Shown: piece by piece, positions 6,214 through 11,151 of the stretch
Layout of the letters: every line of letters starts with the position of its first letter
Position numbering within the stretch: the first letter of the stretch is position 1
NCBI GenBank assembly: GCA_003511465.1
Contig: DOID01000142.1
Span: 9,430 to 20,580, forward strand
Direction: 5' to 3'
DNA length: 11,151 nucleotides
Source: Bacillota bacterium
GTDB taxonomy: Bacteria > Bacillota > UBA4882 > UBA10575
Translations under genes and position numbers: made by a program
Notes under the pieces: model-generated
Databases searched by the model: none
What the model was told of the DNA's origin: nothing
What the model saw: only the letters and a program-made list of their open reading frames with translations

Positions 6214-7560
6214 ATGGCACAGAAAGTGGGAATCACCGAAACAATTTACCGTGATGCGCACCAGTCGCTCTGGGCAACGCGGATGAATACCGATGAGATG
6301 ATGGCGGTAGCCGAAGCCATTGATGAAATTGGCTATCATTCTTTAGAAGCCTGGGGGGGCGCGACTTTTGATACTTGTTTACGTTTTTTGAAGGAGGATC
6401 CCTGGGTTCGTCTTCGCCGCTTAAAAGCAGTGATTCGAAAGACTCCGCTTCAGATGTTACTCAGGGGGCAGAACATCCTTGGCTACAGGCATTACCCTGA
6501 TGATGTGCTCCGGGCGTTCTGTTTTAAAGCCAGAGAGAATGGGATCGATATTTTCCGAATTTTCGATGCCCTTAATGATCTGCGGAATATGGAGACGGCG
6601 ATTAAGGCTTGTAAAGAGACCGGTGCCCATGTCCAAGGGGCGATCTCTTATACAATCAGTCCGGTTCATAGTGTTGATGCTTTTGTAAAACTGGGTAAAG
6701 AAATGAAAGAGCTGGGTTGCGATTCGATCTGTATTAAGGATATGGCTGGACTTTTGATGCCATACGCCGCAGAGGAACTGGTTAAGCGCCTCAAAGCCGA
6801 GGTTGGGCTCCCGGTTCAGCTCCATTGCCACTATACCAGTGGTTTGGCCTCGATGACCTATTTGAAGGCGATTGAAGCAGGGGCTGATGTGGTTGACACT
6901 GCCCTTTCGGCACTGGCGTTGGGGACTTCCCAACCACCCACCGAGTCGATTGTAGCTGCCCTTCAAGGCACACCCTATGATACGGGTCTTGATCTAGAAG
7001 CGTTGTCGCCGATCAACCAACATTTTAAAGAGATTAGCCAAAAGTATAGAGAGTTAGACTCGCCGCGTACGGTTGATACAGCAGTTCTCTCCTACCAGAT
7101 CCCGGGGGGGATGATTTCCAATCTGGTTAACCAGTTAAAGGGACAAAACGCCCTCGATCGTTACGAGGAAGTGCTGGCCGAAGTGCCGCGCACCCGTGCT
7201 GAACTTGGTTATCCGCCGTTAGTGACCCCGACCAGTCAGATCGTGGGCACCCAGTCGGTGCTCAATGTCCTCACCGGGAAACGCTACGGCGTGCTACCCA
7301 AGGAGATCAAAGACTATGTACGTGGGTTCTACGGTCGTCCGCCGGGTCCGATCGATCCCGAAGTACAGAAGTTAATCATCGGGGATGAAAAGCCCATCAC
7401 CTCCCGGCCGGCGGATGAGTTGGCTCCGCAGTTGGAAACGGCGCGGAAAGAACTCCTCGCCATCGACCAACATTATTACCAACAAGAAGAGGATGTCCTC
7501 TCCTATATTCTCTTTCCGGAAGTGGCCTTGGACTTTTTCAAATATCGGGCCGGAAAATAA
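6214..7560 (+). CDS. oadA: Oxaloacetate decarboxylase alpha subunit (carboxyltransferase; PycB-like), no biotin domain
   Basis: The 448-residue protein is a TIM-barrel biotin-dependent carboxyltransferase of the 5S/pyruvate carboxylase type. Metal and catalytic residues are visible: Asp14 in YRDAHQSLWATRM, Lys175 (carboxylated in the family) in CIKDMAG, and His204 and His206 in LHCHYTSG. The EAWGGATFD segment (45-53) and RGQNILGYRHYPDD (84-97) are typical. The alpha subunit sets substrate class: this type acts on 2-keto acids (oxaloacetate to pyruvate), not CoA esters. The whole operon is therefore best read as a Na+-pumping oxaloacetate decarboxylase. The C-terminal PYC_OADA conserved region is present, but the protein ends before any biotinyl domain, consistent with the separate carrier gene at 4601. 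A GAGAGGTGA ribosome binding site precedes the ATG. A 65-base gap separates it from oadB. A strong terminator follows. Confidence 0.94.
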   Translation: MAQKVGITETIYRDAHQSLWATRMNTDEMMAVAEAIDEIGYHSLEAWGGATFDTCLRFLKEDPWVRLRRLKAVIRKTPLQMLLRGQNILGYRHYPDDVLRAFCFKARENGIDIFRIFDALNDLRNMETAIKACKETGAHVQGAISYTISPVHSVDAFVKLGKEMKELGCDSICIKDMAGLLMPYAAEELVKRLKAEVGLPVQLHCHYTSGLASMTYLKAIEAGADVVDTALSALALGTSQPPTESIVAALQGTPYDTGLDLEALSPINQHFKEISQKYRELDSPRTVDTAVLSYQIPGGMISNLVNQLKGQNALDRYEEVLAEVPRTRAELGYPPLVTPTSQIVGTQSVLNVLTGKRYGVLPKEIKDYVRGFYGRPPGPIDPEVQKLIIGDEKPITSRPADELAPQLETARKELLAIDQHYYQQEEDVLSYILFPEVALDFFKYRAGK

Positions 7561-7567
7561 ACTCTTC

Positions 7568-7600
7568 GGGCCTACCCCTTGCAGGGGAGGCCCTTTTTTT
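7568..7600 (+). terminator. Intrinsic terminator of the oad operon
   Basis: The stem GGGCCT / AGGCCC continues through CCCCT / AGGGG with one bulged A at 7574 and a three-base loop. It is followed by seven T residues (7594-7600). It begins seven bases after the oadA stop codon. This is a textbook GC-rich terminator. Confidence 0.92.
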
Positions 7601-7607
7601 GTAGAAT
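7579..7607 (+). promoter_or_regulatory. Weak candidate promoter for alaS overlapping the oad terminator
   Basis: TTGCAG (7579-7584) lies in the terminator loop and descending stem, and TAGAAT (7602-7607) follows at a 17-base spacing. The -10 is good but the -35 matches at only three positions. No better pair was seen between the terminator and the alaS start codon. Confidence 0.28.
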
Positions 7608-7627
7608 AAATCATAAATGATCTGATC

Positions 7628-7664
7628 GTAAAGACTAAAATAAAAGCAATCACCAAGTCTTTAC
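7628..7664 (+). repeat. Inverted repeat in the alaS leader (9-base arms, 19-base loop)
   Basis: GTAAAGACT (7628-7636) and AGTCTTTAC (7656-7664) are perfect reverse complements. They lie 39 bases before the alaS ATG. No T-run follows and no T-box consensus (GGTGGTACCGCG-like) is visible, so this is neither a typical terminator nor a recognised riboswitch. It could be a leader hairpin or a protein-binding site. Confidence 0.5.
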
Positions 7665-7702
7665 TTTGCCACGCAACAAGCGTAGATAAGGAGCGAGATA
7701 AG

Positions 7703-10339
7703 ATGAAATCAGCCAACGAAATCCGTAGCGATTTTGTGCGGTTTTTTACCGAGCGAGGACATACTTTTGTCCGCAGTTCACCGTTGCTTCCGGCGAATGA
7801 TCCGACCCTGTTGTTTACCAATGCGGGGATGAATCAGTTTAAAGATGTTTTTCTTGGCACCGGAACCAGACCCTATCAGCGGGCGGTGAACTCCCAGAAG
7901 GTTCTGCGCGTGAGCGGTAAACATAATGACCTGGATGAAGTTGGGCGGGATACTTACCATCATACTTTCTTTGAGATGCTCGGGAACTGGTCCTTCGGGG
8001 ATTATTATAAAAAAGAAGCGATTCAGTGGGCCTGGGAACTCTTAACGGAGGTTTGGGGTTTACCTGTTGACCGGCTTTATGCCACAGTCCACCATACCGA
8101 CGAGGAAGCGGCAGCTTTGTGGCGGGAATTGACGGAGCTACCGGCCGACCGGATCCTAAGTTTCGGTGATCGGGAGAATTTTTGGGAGATGGGGGAGACC
8201 GGTCCCTGCGGCCCTTGTTCGGAAATCCATTTTGATATGGGTGCAGGTTGCTGCGATCGAGGGCATGTGCCCGGACACCAGTGCCAAGTGAATGGTGATT
8301 GCGGCCGTTATGTGGAACTGTGGAACCTAGTTTTCATTCAAAACAATCGTAAGGCCGATGGTACACTGGAAGATCTTCCGGCGAAACACGTGGATACGGG
8401 TATGGGGTTTGAACGAATCGTCGCTGTTTTGCAAGGAAAAAAATCCAATTATGATACGGATCTGTTTAGGCCGATTATCAAGGAGATTCTGGCCCTGACG
8501 GGTGTAAGCCAAAAGCAAGAAGAGGCCCAGGTGGCGTCACAGGTCATTGCCGACCATATTAGGGCTTTAACCTTTTCCATTGCCGACGGGGTACTTCCTT
8601 CCAACGAGGGTCGGGGTTATGTCTTACGCCGCATTCTTAGGCGGGCGGCCCGTTTCGCGCGCAATTTGGGGGCCGAGGGGCCTTTGCTCCACCGTTTAGT
8701 TCCGGTGGTAGTTCGGGAGATGGGGGAGGCTTATCCGGAAATTAAGGAGCAAGCGGACCATTGTGCCCGGGTGATCCTGGCGGAGGAGGAAGCTTTTGGC
8801 CGTACTCTGGATAAGGGGCTAGAGTTGTTTGCCGATTTGAGCCGGAGTTTACGGGAAGAAGGTAAAAAAATCATCCCCGGTACCGCCGCTTTTAAATTAT
8901 ATGATACTTATGGGTTCCCGCTGGATCTAACGGAGTTGATGGCTGAGGAAGAGGGACTTGAGGTTGAGATCGATGAGTTTAACCGTTTGATGGAAGAGCA
9001 ACGGGAGCGGGCCCGCTCCGGCGGACATTTCAGCGGTACGGAGCAAGAAGTCCGTTGGGAGACGGTTTCTTCCGGCTCCCATTCGCGATTCATTGGTGAC
9101 CGCTTGGATGCGACGTCCGACTTAAGGATGATCTCGGCCGACGATGAATATTGGCGGCTGGTTTTTGCCGAGACGCCTTTTTACGCGGCCGGTGGCGGAC
9201 AAGTTGGCGATAGCGGGCTGATCCGAGTGGAAGTGACACCTGGGGCTTACGCCGAGTTCATCGTTGTTGATACCCAAAAGGAACAGGACAAAATCGTGCA
9301 TTTGGTCGAGAAGAAGGGTGACTTTCCCCGGCAGGCCACGAGCTACACGCTCAAAGTTACTGCTCCGAAGCGGAAGATGGCGGCAGCAAACCATACGGCC
9401 ACCCATTTATTACAAGCCGCCCTCCGTCGCCAACTGGGTACCCATCTCCACCAGGCTGGTTCTTTAGTCTCGCCGGAGCGTTTGCGTTTTGACTTCACCC
9501 ATTACCAACGGGTGGAAGAAGATCAGCTTCGACAGGTAGAAAGGGAAGTAAACCAGCAAATATTTGACGCTTTACCGGTAGAGATCAGCGAAATCGACTA
9601 CCAATCGGCATTGGACCAAGGAGCGCTGGCCTTCTTTGGTGAAAAGTATGGGGATCGGGTCCGTACGGTTAGGATTGGCGACTACAGCATGGAACTGTGC
9701 GGTGGTACTCATGTACGTAATACCGCAGAGATCATGGCCTTCAGGATTATGGCCGAAGGCAGTGTGGCCACGGGTGTCCGTCGGATTGAAGCGATCACTG
9801 GTTGGGAAGCGCTGCAATTAGCTGAACAGGAGAAAAACCAGCTCCAAGAATTGGCTACGCTCCTTCAGACCGAACCAAGCCAGCTCAAAGAGAAAGTCAG
9901 CGCCTTAGTGGAGGCGGAGACGAAACACCAGAAGGAGCTGGAGGCGATTAAACGCCAAACTGCCCTCGCAGAAGGGGAAGAACTCTTTACCGGGGTACAG
10001 GAGATCGGCGGCCATTCCTATCTGGTCGCCACGATGACAGAAGCTTCGATGGAATTGCTCCGGGAGAACGTTGACCGTTTTAAGGATAAATTCGGTTCCG
10101 GGGTGATCCTGCTCGGTGCGGCCCAAGGCGAAAAGGTAAATATTGTCGCCGGAGTCAGTAAGGATTTAACGGCCAAGATCCAGGCAGGGAATTTGGTGAA
10201 GCAAGTAGCCACTATTACCGGAGGCGGCGGGGGCGGTCGACCCGAGTTAGCCCAGGCCGGCGGAAAAAACGCTGCCAAATTAGAGGAAGCCTTACGTGAA
10301 GGCGAGCGCCTGATCCGCGCTGGGTTAGAGCAATGGTAG
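7703..10339 (+). CDS. alaS: Alanyl-tRNA synthetase
   Basis: The enzyme is full length (878 residues) and charges tRNA-Ala. The class II catalytic core shows LLFTNAGMNQFKDVFLG (36-52), HNDLDEVGRDTYHHTFFEMLGNWSFGDYY (74-102) and motif 3 GRGYVLRRILRRAAR (303-317). The editing domain that removes mischarged Ser and Gly has its four metal ligands: His564 and His568 in HTATH, Cys666 and His670 in CGGTH. The C-terminal region has a coiled-coil-like Glu/Lys/Gln-rich stretch (about 705-765) and the glycine-rich GGGGGGRPELAQAGG signature of the DHHA1/C-Ala domain. Residues 183-200 form a Cys/His-rich insert (C183, C184, H188, H192, C194, C200) before RYVELWNLVF. AAGGAG lies nine bases before the ATG. 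It appears monocistronic, flanked by terminators. The usual Firmicute downstream neighbours (ireB, ruvX) are absent. Confidence 0.98.
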   Translation: MKSANEIRSDFVRFFTERGHTFVRSSPLLPANDPTLLFTNAGMNQFKDVFLGTGTRPYQRAVNSQKVLRVSGKHNDLDEVGRDTYHHTFFEMLGNWSFGDYYKKEAIQWAWELLTEVWGLPVDRLYATVHHTDEEAAALWRELTELPADRILSFGDRENFWEMGETGPCGPCSEIHFDMGAGCCDRGHVPGHQCQVNGDCGRYVELWNLVFIQNNRKADGTLEDLPAKHVDTGMGFERIVAVLQGKKSNYDTDLFRPIIKEILALTGVSQKQEEAQVASQVIADHIRALTFSIADGVLPSNEGRGYVLRRILRRAARFARNLGAEGPLLHRLVPVVVREMGEAYPEIKEQADHCARVILAEEEAFGRTLDKGLELFADLSRSLREEGKKIIPGTAAFKLYDTYGFPLDLTELMAEEEGLEVEIDEFNRLMEEQRERARSGGHFSGTEQEVRWETVSSGSHSRFIGDRLDATSDLRMISADDEYWRLVFAETPFYAAGGGQVGDSGLIRVEVTPGAYAEFIVVDTQKEQDKIVHLVEKKGDFPRQATSYTLKVTAPKRKMAAANHTATHLLQAALRRQLGTHLHQAGSLVSPERLRFDFTHYQRVEEDQLRQVEREVNQQIFDALPVEISEIDYQSALDQGALAFFGEKYGDRVRTVRIGDYSMELCGGTHVRNTAEIMAFRIMAEGSVATGVRRIEAITGWEALQLAEQEKNQLQELATLLQTEPSQLKEKVSALVEAETKHQKELEAIKRQTALAEGEELFTGVQEIGGHSYLVATMTEASMELLRENVDRFKDKFGSGVILLGAAQGEKVNIVAGVSKDLTAKIQAGNLVKQVATITGGGGGGRPELAQAGGKNAAKLEEALREGERLIRAGLEQW

Positions 10340-10380
10340 TGCTCATGCAGGCAAGCTGGGGCAAGTGAGTGGAAAAATTA

Positions 10381-10440
10381 AAAAAGAAGACCAACCGGAC
10401 CCAGGTATTTCCTGGCGGATAGCGGCATGGTCTTCTTTTT
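10381..10440 (+). terminator. Long hairpin terminator after alaS, with nested inner stem
   Basis: AAAAAGAAGACCA (10381-10393) pairs perfectly with TGGTCTTCTTTTT (10428-10440). Inside the 34-base loop a second stem, CCAGG / CCTGG (10401-10405 / 10411-10415), closes on TATTT. The 3' arm ends in a T-run. It sits 41 bases after the alaS stop and 37 bases before the next start codon. It most likely ends alaS transcription and isolates the coat genes. The A/T symmetry means it could also work on the minus strand. Confidence 0.8.
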
Positions 10441-10477
10441 ATTGGGGAAAATAGGGTTGAAAGGAGTGTTTTCGCCC

Positions 10478-10768
10478 ATGAATCAGAATCAACAGATGAA
10501 TCCAGGTACAGCAGGACAACAATCCCAGCTTGGAAGCCAAATGGTTGGTACGATGAATACTCCCCCGGAGTACGTCACAGATAAGGATCTTTCCTACTTA
10601 AAGGATGCTTTGTCCTGGGAACTGCTGGCGATGAAAAAGTGTAACCATTATGCCGGGATGTGCCAGGATCAGGAGATCAGTAACCTGGTAAGCAAGGCCG
10701 GACAGATGCATCAGCAACATTATCTCCGTTTGCTCAGTGAGGTTAACGGCGACAAGACTTTGTATTAG
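10478..10768 (+). CDS. Small Gln-rich CotF-like spore coat protein
   Basis: This 96-residue protein has a low-complexity Gln/Asn/Gly/Met-rich N-terminus (1-30) followed by a helical hairpin-like region, DKDLSYLKDALSWELLAMKK (35-54) and DQEISNLVSKAGQMHQQHYLRLL (64-86). That pattern of paired amphipathic helices resembles half of a ferritin-like or coat F bundle. Two cysteines (55 and 62) lie in KKCNHYAGMCQ. No signal peptide or membrane segment is visible. The start is the ATG at 10478, with AAAGGAG 11 bases upstream; an in-frame ATG at 10427 lies inside the terminator hairpin and has no ribosome binding site. The next gene begins 11 bases after the stop and encodes a clearer CotF relative, so the two are probably co-transcribed and work together in the spore coat. 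Family assignment rests partly on that partner. Confidence 0.7.
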   Translation: MNQNQQMNPGTAGQQSQLGSQMVGTMNTPPEYVTDKDLSYLKDALSWELLAMKKCNHYAGMCQDQEISNLVSKAGQMHQQHYLRLLSEVNGDKTLY

Positions 10769-10779
10769 GAGGGACTCTC

Positions 10780-11148
10780 GTGAATAACCAACAAAACATG
10801 GGGCAACAAAACCAGAGCAAAATTAAGAATCCTTCGGTTGGGGTGCCGAAAGTAAAAGGTCCCGAATTTAATGACCGGGATATCCTCAATGATGTGCTGG
10901 CGACCCAGAAATACCTGACTGATAGCTTCAATGTCCTCGTCCGAGAAGCGAGTCATGATAATTTGCACCAAGCGACAATGGCGATCTTAAACGATACCCA
11001 CCAGACGGCACGGGAAGCTTATAACCTGATGTTTAAAAAAGGGTGGTACGCCTTAAACTCCGCCGCCAAACAAAATGTGGACCAAGCCTATCAACAGTTC
11101 AGTAACTACCAAACCCAGTTCCCCTACCAAAACCAACAACTTCAATAA
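10780..11148 (+). CDS. CotF-family spore coat protein
   Basis: The product has 122 residues. Its central region carries a coat F-type domain, DRDILNDVLATQKYLTDSFNVL (32-53) followed by HDNLHQATMAILNDTHQTAREAYNLMFKKGWY (59-90), ending in the characteristic FxKGWY. The termini are Gln/Asn-rich: NNQQNMGQQNQ at the start, and QQFSNYQTQFPYQNQQ near the end. Coat F proteins are structural components of the endospore coat, made in the mother cell during sporulation. The start is GTG at 10780 with AGGAGGGA overlapping the upstream stop codon. The frame closes at 11148, three bases before the window ends. No sporulation promoter (sigma-E or sigma-K) could be assigned with confidence. This gene is the main evidence in the window that the organism forms spores. 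Confidence 0.88.
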   Translation: MNNQQNMGQQNQSKIKNPSVGVPKVKGPEFNDRDILNDVLATQKYLTDSFNVLVREASHDNLHQATMAILNDTHQTAREAYNLMFKKGWYALNSAAKQNVDQAYQQFSNYQTQFPYQNQQLQ

Positions 11149-11151
11149 AGC

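Noticed and set aside
6457..6966. 169-codon open frame antisense to oadA
   Set aside because: It lies wholly within a strongly conserved gene and shows no recognisable domain.
4198..7560. Methylmalonyl-CoA or glutaconyl-CoA decarboxylase
   Set aside because: The alpha subunit is a 2-keto-acid carboxyltransferase with the metal-binding LHCHY motif, not the crotonase-like CoA-carboxyltransferase type.
7372..7821. 149-codon open frame on the minus strand across the end of oadA, the terminator and the start of alaS
   Set aside because: It is antisense to two certain genes, runs through the terminator hairpin, has no family-like sequence and no ribosome binding site that I can see.
10427..10477. 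Upstream ATG extending the first coat-like gene by 17 codons
   Set aside because: The codon lies in the 3' region of the terminator hairpin without a ribosome binding site; the ATG at 10478 has AAAGGAG.

Overview
The window comes from a spore-forming, probably anaerobic Gram-positive bacterium of the Firmicutes (Clostridia or Limnochordia-like). The reasons are strong AGGAGG-type ribosome binding sites, GTG starts, intrinsic terminators, a pair of CotF-like spore coat genes, a clostridial-style flavoprotein without NADPH motifs, and a sodium-pumping decarboxylase operon. Taxonomy is inferred from gene content only. No mobile element, CRISPR array, tRNA or rRNA was seen.

Layout. Positions 34-768 (minus) carry an SDR reductase whose active-site segment resembles YmfI, the EF-P 5-aminopentanone reductase. 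Divergently, 921-2588 (plus) holds a two-gene unit: a thioredoxin-reductase-like flavoprotein with degenerate NADPH motifs (candidate ferredoxin-linked type, FFTR), then a TlyA-family rRNA 2'-O-methyltransferase. A hairpin at 2590-2615 lies between this unit and the convergent gene at 2743-3906 (minus), a two-domain GNAT-like protein of unknown substrate. Positions 3907-4197 are a 291-base control region between two divergent transcripts. It holds a candidate promoter, a perfect 11-3-11 inverted repeat and a nine-G ribosome binding site.

Positions 4198-7560 (plus) encode a complete four-gene membrane decarboxylase in the order small membrane subunit (OadG-like), separate biotin carrier, Na+-translocating beta subunit (OadB), carboxyltransferase alpha subunit (OadA). 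The operon ends at a strong terminator at 7568-7600. Together these subunits would take CO2 from oxaloacetate onto biotin at the alpha subunit, carry it to the membrane beta subunit, release it there and export Na+.

Positions 7703-10339 encode full-length alanyl-tRNA synthetase, with only about 100 bases of leader and no recognisable T-box. A long hairpin terminator (10381-10440) separates it from two short, Gln/Asn-rich coat-like genes (10478-10768 and 10780-11148). Most of the window is well-understood core metabolism. The most interesting points are the pyridine-nucleotide-independent look of the flavoprotein, the fully split oad operon with its palindrome and G-tract leader, and the non-standard genomic settings of the ymfI-like, tlyA and alaS genes.
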